From Rhodoligotrophos appendicifer (GTDB lineage: Bacteria > Pseudomonadota > Alphaproteobacteria > Rhizobiales > Im1), in the NCBI RefSeq assembly GCF_007474605.1, contig NZ_VHKL01000009.1:1-64000 (forward strand): DNA of 64,000 nt. The letters are read 5' to 3'. Positions 8,132 through 15,913 of the stretch are shown in pieces. Made by a program: the position numbers and the translations under genes. Numbering within the stretch: the first letter of the stretch is position 1; each line of letters starts with the position of its first letter. Under the pieces are notes generated by a model, which was given only the letters and a program-made list of their open reading frames with translations, did not search any database and had not been told where the DNA came from.

Positions 8132-8326
8132 GTGAACCGCCTGGCCATCAGCTTTTGCAGCGATCACCCTAATATCTCCACCGTAATCGCCGACGCGGCG
8201 GCGCCCGATGACGCGGTGCCGACCCTCGCCCACGCCGTCGAGGCCCATGGCGGCTTAGACGTGCTGCTGAACAATGCCGGAAGATGGTCCTTGGAGGTCA
8301 TGCTCTGGTTTTTGCCTCAGGCATAG
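8132..8326 (+). pseudogene. remnant of a short-chain dehydrogenase/reductase
   Basis: The frame contains ISTVIADAAAPDDAVPTLAH and GGLDVLLNNAG, the region from the end of beta-strand 3 to the NNAG motif of classical SDR enzymes. The N-terminal GxxxGxG nucleotide loop and everything after NNAG (Ser-Tyr-Lys catalytic part) are missing, and a stop follows soon. A good ribosome site GAGGAGGAATTC at 8083-8094 just upstream precedes a GTG that now opens only a dozen codons. This is a deletion-derived fragment. Confidence 0.55.
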
Positions 8327-8357
8327 TGCGCGAACGAAGGTCTCGTCCCAAAGAGCT

Positions 8358-8879
8358 TTATTGCTCCATCGCCTGGCTGTTGACAGTGCACGGTTGGATG
8401 GCCAGAAATTCGCAATCGTCTGCCGATCCATCTTCATGGATCAGCATCGCGAATTGTCCGGCACCTCGTAGGGCAATCATTCCGATATGCCAGACGCCGA
8501 CGCCATAGCTGATGCCAAGCGGCGCTTTGACTTCGAATGCCCGCATCGTTGTGAGGTCCGGTTGACCACCTTGGTCGAGGGCAACGACCGCGAGATAGGC
8601 CTCGACGTCCAAGGGCAAAAACACCTGGGTCGAGAAACGATGCCGCTCCATTTCAGTGACGTGAAGCGGGAGTGCTGCGATCGATGTGCGGATGAGCGCG
8701 ATGTTGATCGGCATATGCGGGCGCAGATTCTGAAGGTTCGACACAAAATCCGTGCGTCCGACGTCGCTGGGCGGTTCCAGAAGTTCGCCATAGGGCCGAA
8801 ATTCGTGGGCGGTTACGGGCAGAGCCTGGAGGGTGAGGGCTTCGGCGGCTCCGTGCTCTCGTGGCGTCGGTTCACGCAT
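8358..8879 (-). CDS. ureidoglycolate lyase/hydrolase family protein
   Basis: A 173-aa cupin-like protein of the AllA family (ureidoglycolate to glyoxylate plus urea in allantoin breakdown). Recognised by LPVTAHEFRPYGELLEPP, MERHRFSTQVFLPLDVEAYLAVVA, MRAFEVKAPLGISYGVGVWH and the C-terminal HEDGSADDCEFL. The start at 8879 (MREPT) gives the normal family N-terminus. The 12 extra upstream codons look spurious. Other allantoin genes are not adjacent. Neighbours are gene remnants and a class II aldolase-like gene, so the in vivo role may be a related acid rather than ureidoglycolate. Confidence 0.75.
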   Translation of the reverse strand: MREPTPREHGAAEALTLQALPVTAHEFRPYGELLEPPSDVGRTDFVSNLQNLRPHMPINIALIRTSIAALPLHVTEMERHRFSTQVFLPLDVEAYLAVVALDQGGQPDLTTMRAFEVKAPLGISYGVGVWHIGMIALRGAGQFAMLIHEDGSADDCEFLAIQPCTVNSQAMEQ

Positions 8880-9047
8880 CGTGAATATTCCTGCACTGGA
8901 TATTGGCCATGGCACGACCAGGTGATCGAGCCCGCTAAGCGATTGACCTGAGTTATTAGTCGATTGTTGCGTCGGAGGCCATCACGAGAGGCGGTGATAA
9001 GCTCACGGCGTGCCGCCTGGGCGGACTGATCCATTCCCGGCGCGTCC

Positions 9048-9201
9048 TGCTGGCGCGGCGAGGGCAACTTCCTCGAGTTCCTCAAGCAGGATCTGGAGAT
9101 TTGGGCGCTGCCCGACGATGCAGACCTCGAAAGCCTGTTCGATATGGGCTATCACTCGAAGCACGTTGATTAAGATCTTCACCCGCGTCTTCGGTGCCTG
9201 A
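9048..9201 (+). pseudogene. C-terminal remnant of a class II fumarase/aspartase-family lyase
   Basis: One frame encodes GNFLEFLKQDLEIWALPDD and SLFDMGYHSKHVD followed by a stop. The +1 frame across the stop continues IKIFTRVFGA and then a proper TGA. Joined, this resembles the C-terminal end of adenylosuccinate-lyase-like proteins (pattern LFD..YH.KHVD.IF.RVFG). The body of the enzyme is gone. The frame change lies at about 9168-9173 (one extra base in GTTGATTAAGATC). Family assignment is from memory of the motif and is moderate. Confidence 0.5.
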
Positions 9202-9255
9202 CGGGACTCTCCGGCAGGATCCAAGACCGCCAAGAACACGATCGAGGAACGCGCC

Positions 9256-10044
9256 ATGGCGCATGAACTAACGTCGCAGTCCGGACCAAGGATTCTGCGC
9301 AACAGCGACCTCGACGACCCCATGGTGTGGGAGGCGCGGCGCGACCTGGCCGCGTGCTTCCGGATGGCGGCCCGTCTCGGCCTGCAAGAGGGCATCTGCA
9401 ATCACTTCTCGGCGCTGGTCCCGGGCCATGACGACCTCTTTATCGTCAATCCCTATGGCCTCGCCTTCGAAGAGATCACCGCCAGCAGCCTGCTCATCTG
9501 CGATTTCGACGGCAACGTGGTTGCGGGCGAAGGCGAGCCCGAGGCGACCGCCTTCTACATCCACGCCCGGCTGCACAAGAACCAGCCGCGCGCTCACGCC
9601 GCTTTCCACACCCACATGCCCTATGCGACGGCATTGAGCATGGTCGAAGGCGATCCCCTGGTCTGGGCGGGGCAGACGGCGCTCAAATTCTATGGCCGCA
9701 CCCTGGTCGACGAAGATTATAACGGCCTGGCCCTGGACGAGAGCGAGGGCGACCGCATCGCCGCGGCCACCGGCGGCGCCGACATCATCTTCATGCGCAA
9801 TCACGGCGTCATGGTCATCGGCCCGAGCATCGCCGAGGCGTGGGACGACCTTTATTATCTCGAGCGCGCCTGCGAGGTGCAGGTCAAGGCCATGAGCACC
9901 GGCCGCAAGCTCGTGCCGGTGGCGGCCGACATCGCCCGGCGCACCTACGAGCAGATGCGCGAGGGCGATGCCGCCAGTGCCCGCCGTCATCTCGACAGCG
10001 TGCGCCGCATCCTGTTGAAGGACCAGCCCGACTTCGCCTCATAA
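9256..10044 (+). CDS. class II aldolase/adducin-domain protein
   Basis: A 262-aa protein of the fuculose-1-phosphate aldolase family. Zinc-site elements are visible: HTHMPYA (two His), the later RNHGVMVIGP (third His) and EGEPEATAFYIHA (catalytic acid region). These enzymes perform retro-aldol cleavage or decarboxylation of small hydroxy acids. Members of this length without phosphate-sugar context are often auxiliary in catabolic clusters. It lies 22 nt upstream of an EamA exporter gene on the same strand, probably cotranscribed, and directly behind the lyase remnant. Confidence 0.85.
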   Translation: MAHELTSQSGPRILRNSDLDDPMVWEARRDLAACFRMAARLGLQEGICNHFSALVPGHDDLFIVNPYGLAFEEITASSLLICDFDGNVVAGEGEPEATAFYIHARLHKNQPRAHAAFHTHMPYATALSMVEGDPLVWAGQTALKFYGRTLVDEDYNGLALDESEGDRIAAATGGADIIFMRNHGVMVIGPSIAEAWDDLYYLERACEVQVKAMSTGRKLVPVAADIARRTYEQMREGDAASARRHLDSVRRILLKDQPDFAS

Positions 10045-10066
10045 GCCTTCCGACAAGGATCATCCC

Positions 10067-10972
10067 ATGACCGTCAGGTCGCTGACGCCCGCCCGTGCTG
10101 GCCGGGACAGCACGATCGCCTTGCTGGCCCTGCTCGCCGGCGGCATCGCCATCGGCGGTTCGCCGATCTTCGTGCGCCTGTCCGAACTCGGCCCCATCAC
10201 CACGGCGGTATGGCGCCTCGGCCTTGCCCTGATCCCCTTCGGCCTTTGGGCTGTCGTCGACCGGGCCACCGACACCGAGAGCCGCAAGCCCGAGCGGCTT
10301 GGCGACTTTATCGCCCTCGCCGTGCCGGGGGTGATGCTCGCTGCCGACCTGGCCGCCTGGCATCTCGCGCTCCACGAAACCTCCGTCGCCAACGCCACCC
10401 TGCTGTCCAACATGGCGCCGATTTTCGTGACCATCGGCTCATGGTTCTTCTTCCGCACCGCCATCACGGCGCGCTTCACCGCGGGGCTCGTCATCGCCCT
10501 CGTCGGGGTGATCGTCCTCAAGGGCGGCCCGGCCCTTTTCAATGGGAACGGCAGCCTGCGCGGCGATCTGACGGCCCTGGTCGCCGCCATGTTCTATGCC
10601 GGCTACATTCTCGGCGTCGGCCGCCTGCGCCGCCGCTTCGACACCTTGTCCATCATGCTCTGGACCACGGCTGCCGCCGGCCTCACGCTGCTGCCCGTGG
10701 CCCTCGTCTATGAGCCGGCTTTTTTCCCGACGACGCTCTTCGGCCTCGCCATGCTGTTCGGCATCGCCTGGATCAGCCATGCCGGCGGCCAGGGCATGAT
10801 CACCTATGCGCTGGCCTGGCTCTCCCCGGCCTTTTCCTCCCTGACGCTGCTGATCCAGCCGGTCGTCGCCGGCATTCTCGCCTGGCTCGTGCTTGCCGAG
10901 CCGATCGGCGCGATGCAGGCCATCGGCGGCATCGTCGTGCTCGCCGGCATCGTCATCGCGCGGCGGGGATAG
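10067..10972 (+). CDS. EamA/DMT-family transporter
   Basis: A 301-aa inner-membrane protein with about ten helices in two EamA repeats (first from GGIAIGGSPIFVRLSELGPITT, second from LTALVAAMFYAGYILGVGRL). It ends with AIGGIVVLAGIVIARRG. DMT transporters usually export amino acids, metabolites or drugs. Coupled behind the class II aldolase-like gene, it could export that enzyme's product or an unwanted intermediate. The ATG at 10067 is the only sensible start. Confidence 0.85.
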   Translation: MTVRSLTPARAGRDSTIALLALLAGGIAIGGSPIFVRLSELGPITTAVWRLGLALIPFGLWAVVDRATDTESRKPERLGDFIALAVPGVMLAADLAAWHLALHETSVANATLLSNMAPIFVTIGSWFFFRTAITARFTAGLVIALVGVIVLKGGPALFNGNGSLRGDLTALVAAMFYAGYILGVGRLRRRFDTLSIMLWTTAAAGLTLLPVALVYEPAFFPTTLFGLAMLFGIAWISHAGGQGMITYALAWLSPAFSSLTLLIQPVVAGILAWLVLAEPIGAMQAIGGIVVLAGIVIARRG

Positions 10973-11094
10973 CGCATCGGACCGGATCGGCAGTGGCTAG
11001 CACATCGCACAGCCGTGCGCAGGTTCCCGTTCCATTTCTCCGGTCGGCGCTCCACCATCTCTGGTGGCCTCGCGCCAAAGCCAAGTCCTTGCTG

Positions 11095-11565
11095 CTAGCG
11101 TGGCAGTGGGCCGAGAATGGCGATGCTGTGCCGTTCAGCGGCCGCCATCAGTAGCGCCATGTCTGGAGCAGCCGGCGGCGTGTCCCTCGGAACGCTCGTC
11201 TCAGCGATGAAATCGGCAAAATCGCTTCCGGTCGTCATCAGAAGGATTCTTGCCGGCACGTCGCCTTCGATGCGAAATCCGTGCGGAATGTTGCGCGGAC
11301 CGAAGGCGAAGTCGCCTGCCTGAAGCAGCCTACATCCGTCTTCCAAGATCACCGACATCTGGCCCTCGAGGACGTAAAACGACTCGTCCTCAGAACGATG
11401 CATATGCCAGGGCGACTCGAAGCCAGCTGGTATGACCTGCTCGATCAGGCTGAAGTGACCGCCCGTCAATTCCCGGTCCGCCTTGATCCAGGTCAGGAGG
11501 CCGAGAAACCGTATTTCGCCAGCGCGGGAAGGCGTGCTCGTGGCAGCGGAAGGAATGATGTTCAT
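11095..11565 (-). CDS. cupin-domain protein
   Basis: A 156-aa single-domain cupin with both motifs: GFESPWHMHRSEDESFYVLEG (motif 1, metal-binding His/His/Glu) and AGDFAFGPRNIPHGFRIEG (motif 2). It could be a small dioxygenase, isomerase or binding protein. The sequence does not distinguish these. It is divergent from the TetR gene across an 82-nt region with a three-part inverted repeat, so it is the most likely TetR target. Confidence 0.8.
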   Translation of the reverse strand: MNIIPSAATSTPSRAGEIRFLGLLTWIKADRELTGGHFSLIEQVIPAGFESPWHMHRSEDESFYVLEGQMSVILEDGCRLLQAGDFAFGPRNIPHGFRIEGDVPARILLMTTGSDFADFIAETSVPRDTPPAAPDMALLMAAAERHSIAILGPLPR

Positions 11566-11611
11566 CTCGGATTCTCACTGGACACCTGGCTGCGTCACCG
11601 GGCATATTGGC

Positions 11612-11632
11612 GGAATAATAATTCCACGGAAT
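11612..11632. promoter_or_regulatory. GGAAT/ATTCC/GGAAT operator-like element
   Basis: Three alternating half-sites, GGAAT (11612-11616), ATTCC (11621-11625) and GGAAT (11628-11632), make two overlapping dyads with spacers of 4 and 2 nt. They lie in the short region shared by the divergent cupin and TetR genes, followed by AT-rich sequence. A TetR operator is the simplest reading. Confidence 0.5.
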
Positions 11633-11647
11633 GTAAATATCGTCAAT

Positions 11648-12259
11648 ATGGTCAATCGTACGACGCGGCGCAGTTATCGGATGAAGAACCGCGCCAAGAC
11701 CCAAGCCGAGATGCGCGATCGCATCGTGAGCACGACGATGCTGATGCATGATGAGAAGGGTGTGGCGGCAACGTCCTTCGTGGACATTGCCAGACGCGCC
11801 GGTATCGGCGCGGCGACGATCTATCGCCACTTTCCCACCTTGGGATCGTTGGTCGCGGCCTGCGGCGCGCATGTTTGGAAAGAGATGGACCCGCCGGTGC
11901 CCGAACGGGCTTCGGAAATATTCAAGGACGTCGTCGGGATGGAGGATCGTCTGCACCGCCTTGTCGACGAGGTTGACCGCTTCTACCGACGCGGAGCGCT
12001 TCGGCTCACGGCCGCCTATGCCGACAGACATCTCATCCCCGAGCTGGACGAATTTCTGCGCGCCGTGGAGGCGGGCGTTGCCGCACTTGTCCGCGAAGCC
12101 GTCAAGGTTGAAGCCCTGCCGGACGCCGTGCTTCAGCTTGTGATCGTGCTGACGGATTTTCCGGTGTGGACCGCTATGCAGAGGGTCGCGGGCGCCGATT
12201 TGGAGCGGCGCCGGGCTGTCGCCCGGCTGGTCGGTTGCGCCATCCGCACGGCGAGGTGA
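11648..12259 (+). CDS. TetR-family transcriptional regulator
   Basis: A 203-aa TetR regulator with N-terminal HTH (about residues 25-60: FVDIARRAGIGAATIYRHFP) and a helical ligand domain. ATG 11648 is chosen because the pre-HTH segment RRSYRMKNRAKTQAEMRDRI is characteristic of this TetR subgroup. 11681 would cut into it. No strong ribosome site is seen for either. It probably represses itself and the divergent cupin gene through the element at 11612-11632. Confidence 0.85.
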   Translation: MVNRTTRRSYRMKNRAKTQAEMRDRIVSTTMLMHDEKGVAATSFVDIARRAGIGAATIYRHFPTLGSLVAACGAHVWKEMDPPVPERASEIFKDVVGMEDRLHRLVDEVDRFYRRGALRLTAAYADRHLIPELDEFLRAVEAGVAALVREAVKVEALPDAVLQLVIVLTDFPVWTAMQRVAGADLERRRAVARLVGCAIRTAR

Positions 12260-12832
12260 CACTCTCGCTTGTCGTCTATCGTCGTTCCGTCAAGCTGCGC
12301 AGCCCGTCTTGTCCTTGCTGCAGAGAGGGCAGCCAGCAGGGCCGGGGAAATCTGTTCACTGCAGGACGTGCAGACGAGGTTTAGCGTCCGATGGCGTAGC
12401 GGCACGTCTTTGACTTGCGTGGCGCTCGCGGGATTTCAGAAATCAATTGATCCTACAATAACATAGCGATGCGCCAGTTCCATACTCTCCGGCGCGCGCG
12501 GCGGGATGCCAACTTTCTGCTGACTATCGAGATAACTTTATAACGTGCGTCCGCTTTTGGGAGGTCTCAGTTCGGGTTTGAATGACCGGAATGGGGCCGA
12601 TGGGCGGACTGTTGACACTGGAGCCCATTCACTGACGGATCAAAAGTGAATGGAGCGCATGGTGAGTGACATTTCCGCTGACCGCGGCATCGTTGCCGCG
12701 TTTGGTTGGAGGCTGACCAAACAGATCTCATGTCCCTCTCCGGCCAGACCTTGATCTATTTTGCGGGCCGGAGACGATTTCTGGTTTCAATCTCTGCCCG
12801 TTCGGCCGTGACCTCTTAGCACAAGCGGGCCT
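12260..12832. other. 573-nt gene-free stretch with two hairpins
   Basis: No open frame here looks like a protein on either strand. It contains two clear inverted repeats: CCATTCACT (12625-12633)/AGTGAATGG (12645-12653), and CGCGGCA (12683-12689)-TCGT-TGCCGCG (12694-12700) followed by TTTGGTT, terminator-like for plus-strand transcripts. A TTGACA occurs at 12613. It may be a relic region or hold a small RNA. Nothing more can be supported. Confidence 0.4.
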
Positions 12833-13645
12833 TCAGTGATCTAATCCGCGGATCGCGGAGACGCTTCCTCGCTTAGCTAGCCAAGCAGCCAGACCCATAG
12901 TGATGATCGTGAATCCAATCAGCAGAGTTGCGATTGCCGTGATCGTTGGATTGACCCGAAGGACCAGCTCGTTGAACATCTTCTTTGGGATTGTCTCATG
13001 TGCACCCGACAAAAAGATCGTGACGATAACCTCGTCGAAACTAATGATGAAGGCAAAGATCCAGGCCGCCAAAAGGCTCGGCATCAGATTGGGAATGAGC
13101 ACCCGGCGGAACATCTCCTGCCACGACGCCCCGAGGCTGAGGGCCGCCTGCTCGATGCGAACATCAAACGAACGGATCGCTACCGACATGAGGAGCACGA
13201 CATAGGGGAGCCCCAAGATCGTATGTCCCAGGATCAGCCCGCCAAAGGTTCCCAGCAGTCCGAACTTCGCTAGATACATATAGAGGGCCAGCGCGGTGAT
13301 GACCTGGGGGACGATGATTGGAGCGAGAAAGTTCGCCTCAAGGATGCGGCGACCACCAAACGTGCCCCGGACCAAACCATAGGCGGCCGCACTGCCGAAC
13401 AGTACCGCAAGGGTGCTGGATGCAAGAGCGACGAACAAGGACGTTCGTGCCGCCTCGAGCCAACGCGGATCCTCGAAGAACGACCTGTACCAGCGCAGGG
13501 ACAGACTGGGCGGCGGGAAGGCGAGTGTGTCCGCGCTGGAGAAGGACATCGGGATAACGATGGCGATGGGCAAACACAGGAACAAAAGGATCGAAACGCC
13601 GACCACCGTGATCAGCCAACGTGTCAGCGACGATGGGTTCTCCAT
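12833..13645 (-). CDS. ABC transporter permease (PotC-like)
   Basis: A 270-aa inner-membrane permease of the spermidine/putrescine class with six helices. The cytoplasmic EAA loop reads EQAALSLGASWQEMFRRVLIPNL. The start at 13645 (MENPSSLTRW) has GGAG six nt upstream. The longer frame overlaps the upstream permease. It is the last gene of the minus-strand binding protein-permease-permease unit. The ATPase is encoded divergently. Together they import a small cationic or carboxylated solute. Confidence 0.9.
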   Translation of the reverse strand: MENPSSLTRWLITVVGVSILLFLCLPIAIVIPMSFSSADTLAFPPPSLSLRWYRSFFEDPRWLEAARTSLFVALASSTLAVLFGSAAAYGLVRGTFGGRRILEANFLAPIIVPQVITALALYMYLAKFGLLGTFGGLILGHTILGLPYVVLLMSVAIRSFDVRIEQAALSLGASWQEMFRRVLIPNLMPSLLAAWIFAFIISFDEVIVTIFLSGAHETIPKKMFNELVLRVNPTITAIATLLIGFTIITMGLAAWLAKRGSVSAIRGLDH

Positions 13646-13662
13646 TGGACGCTCCGGCGAAG

Positions 13663-14520
13663 TTAGATGCGGCTCTTCTTCTCGACCCACTGATATGCGG
13701 CATAGAACAGCAAGGTGAGCACTAAGAGGACGGTGGAAATTGCAGCTGCGTTTTCCCAGCGCGGCATGCGATTGATCAGCAGGTCGAGCATGTTGGCAAT
13801 CATCGGCACGCGCCCTCCCCCAAGGATCGCCGGGGTGATGAAGAAGCCAAGCGTCAGGATGAAGACCAAGATTGATCCGGCAGCGAGTGCTGGGAACGTG
13901 AGCGGCAGAAAGATGCGGAAGAAGATTCGTGCCTGAGAGGCACCCATGGATTCCGCCGCCTGCAGCAGTCGCCGGTCCAGCTTCAGCATCGCAGCGAAGA
14001 GTGGCAACACCAGAAAGGGCAAGAGGACGTTGGTGGTGCCGACGATCACGCCGAACTGATTGTAAAGAAAGGCGACTGAAGTTTCAGTGACACCGAGGCT
14101 TCGTAATGAGCGGTTGACGATGCCGTCATTGCCGAGGATGACGATCCAGGAATAAGTGCGCACCAGAATGCTGATCCAGAAGGTCAGCACCACCAGCGCC
14201 AGGACCAGAATCTGCGAGCGCGCGCGAAGGCTCCACATCCAATAAGCGAGTGGATAGCCGAGCATGCAACAGGCGAAGGTCGTGAGCAGCGCAATGTAGA
14301 TCGTATTTCCGAGGACCTTCATATAGACCGAGCCCTGCGCCAGGGCCGCATAATATTTGAAGGGATTGTCGCCGGGATCGATCGACCAGGAGAGCATGAG
14401 CAACAGCGGGACGTTGAACAGCAACAGGATAAAGACTGCCGCAGGGGCGACCTGGGGCAGGCCGGCCGGTGCAGTCAGTCCCCGCCTCGCACGGGGGATT
14501 GTTGGTGCTAAGTCTGCCAT
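13663..14520 (-). CDS. ABC transporter permease (PotB-like)
   Basis: A 285-aa permease with six helices and the EAA loop QAAESMGASQARIFFRIFLPL, partner of the PotC-like permease 17 nt downstream. Start placement is uncertain: 14520 (MADLAPT) and 14529 (MHV) both lie just after an intergenic hairpin, and the longer 14613 start would overlap the binding-protein gene and run through that hairpin. The family N-terminus favours 14520. Confidence 0.85.
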   Translation of the reverse strand: MADLAPTIPRARRGLTAPAGLPQVAPAAVFILLLFNVPLLLMLSWSIDPGDNPFKYYAALAQGSVYMKVLGNTIYIALLTTFACCMLGYPLAYWMWSLRARSQILVLALVVLTFWISILVRTYSWIVILGNDGIVNRSLRSLGVTETSVAFLYNQFGVIVGTTNVLLPFLVLPLFAAMLKLDRRLLQAAESMGASQARIFFRIFLPLTFPALAAGSILVFILTLGFFITPAILGGGRVPMIANMLDLLINRMPRWENAAAISTVLLVLTLLFYAAYQWVEKKSRI

Positions 14521-14530
14521 CACATGCATA

Positions 14531-14557
14531 GGCAGGCCGGAGGAGATCCGACCTGCC
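14531..14557 (-). other. intercistronic hairpin between binding protein and permease genes
   Basis: GGCAGG-c-CGGA-ggaga-TCCG-a-CCTGCC folds into a two-part stem with one internal mismatch. It lies between the stop of the binding-protein gene and the start of the first permease. Hairpins at this place usually protect the abundant binding-protein mRNA or attenuate expression of the membrane genes. Confidence 0.6.
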
Positions 14558-14585
14558 ATCTCCTGTGTTGCAATAGATTGGCCGC

Positions 14586-15617
14586 TTACAGACCGAGCTT
14601 GAATTCCTGCCAACGCTGCTCGACTTCATCCGCGTGGTCGTACCACCACTTCGGATCCATCAAGAACTGCACGTTCTTGTTCTTCGCTACCGTCGGATAA
14701 GTATCGAGCTTGTCCTTCGGCAGGAGCGCATCCAGACCCTCGCTGGGTCCCGTGTAGGCGACGACCCCGGCTGCAACGGCCTGGTTCTTGGCAACCGTGA
14801 TCTCGTGCATGAGCTGCATCACGGCAGCCTTGCGATCGGCAGCGATCCCCTTGGGTACGGCAAAATAGGTTAGATCGAGCTGCCCTTGATTATAAGTGAA
14901 GTCAATGTTCTCCGCGTCGACAACGCGCCCTGACCAGGACACTGCATACTGGACTTCATTGTCCTTGAGCAATTGTGGCGGCTGGGCACCTGCCTGCCAC
15001 CAGACCGCGACGTGGTCCTTGATCTTATCGAGCTTCGCGAAAGCGCGGTCGAGATCGAGCGGGTAGAGATCCGCCGGCTTCACCCCATCGGCAATCAGTG
15101 CCATGGGGAGGATATAGGTCGGATAGTCCGGAAGTGCTCGCTTGCCCGGAAATTTCTCCACGTCCCACAGTTCTTCCCAGGTGGAGATCGGCTTGGCGTC
15201 CGCACGCCACGCAAGGATGGTTGAGTAATACTGCCAGCCGAGGCCATCATCTAGCTTCGCTTCGCCGAAAATGGGATCCGGCTTGATCGCGTCCCAATCC
15301 AGTTTCTCGACCAGGTCGAGAGCCTTGGCCTGCTCGAGTTCACCACTGCTCAACTCGACCACATCGGCAGTCAGGTTCTTCGCCTCGACCATTGCGCGCA
15401 GCTTGCCCAGGCCAGCAGGGCTTTCGCGAGTGACCTTAATCCCCGTCTTGGCCGTGAAAGGCTCGATGTATCCCTTCTCAACAGACTCTCCCGAGGGGCC
15501 GCCAGCTTCGATCATGCGCAATTCCTTGACCTCCGCCCTTGCTGCGAGGCCAAAAACGGACATCAGCAAAACGCTTACGGTCAAAGCCTTGAAACCACTG
15601 TTAATGGCGCTTTTCAT
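14586..15617 (-). CDS. ABC transporter periplasmic binding protein (PotD/family 1 type)
   Basis: A 343-aa extracellular solute-binding protein. It has a Sec signal peptide of about 28 residues (hydrophobic ALTVSVLLMSVFGL, cleavage after ARA), then the two-lobed body with GGPSGESVEKGYIEPFTAKTG and the tryptophan-rich WWQAGAQPPQLL and WSGRVVDAE segments. It is the first gene of the minus-strand importer operon and diverges from the ATPase gene. The cognate solute is unknown. The nearby class III aminotransferase suggests a polyamine or omega-amino acid. Confidence 0.9.
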   Translation of the reverse strand: MKSAINSGFKALTVSVLLMSVFGLAARAEVKELRMIEAGGPSGESVEKGYIEPFTAKTGIKVTRESPAGLGKLRAMVEAKNLTADVVELSSGELEQAKALDLVEKLDWDAIKPDPIFGEAKLDDGLGWQYYSTILAWRADAKPISTWEELWDVEKFPGKRALPDYPTYILPMALIADGVKPADLYPLDLDRAFAKLDKIKDHVAVWWQAGAQPPQLLKDNEVQYAVSWSGRVVDAENIDFTYNQGQLDLTYFAVPKGIAADRKAAVMQLMHEITVAKNQAVAAGVVAYTGPSEGLDALLPKDKLDTYPTVAKNKNVQFLMDPKWWYDHADEVEQRWQEFKLGL

Positions 15618-15805
15618 GCTTTTTTCACTCCCTATCTTCTGTTTATTGTGTCAAGGCAGGAACAATTTCGATTCGAAAAAAGCTCAGGGTCACCGCAAAC
15701 CTTGTGGCGTATAATATAATCTCGATTTATTTCACTGAATATTGATAAATTTGCGGTCACGCTCTTTTTATATTTGCTACGCCTGCAAGGGAGAAGTGTG
15801 TCATA

Positions 15806-15839
15806 TGTGATATCGATTGACAACATCTGTGATATCAAT
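15806..15839. promoter_or_regulatory. paired TGTGATATC(G/A)AT repeats in divergent ABC promoter region
   Basis: TGTGATATCGAT starts at 15806 and TGTGATATCAAT at 15828, exactly 22 bp apart (two helical turns). A CGATTG at 15814 also mirrors the CAATCG formed at 15836-15841. They lie between the divergent binding-protein and ATPase genes, near a TTGACA (15817-15822). This is the expected arrangement for a dimeric regulator binding one face. No regulator gene is adjacent. Confidence 0.55.
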
Positions 15840-15913
15840 CGAAAAAAGCGCTCCGGGAGGCTCTGCGAAAGACCCCGCACATGTGACGCGTGATGGACGG
15901 TGAGGGTCCTGGA

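Noticed and set aside
12133-12405. 90-codon minus-strand frame with CxxC
   Set aside because: Single CTSC near the start, otherwise the complement of the TetR end. No partner motif.
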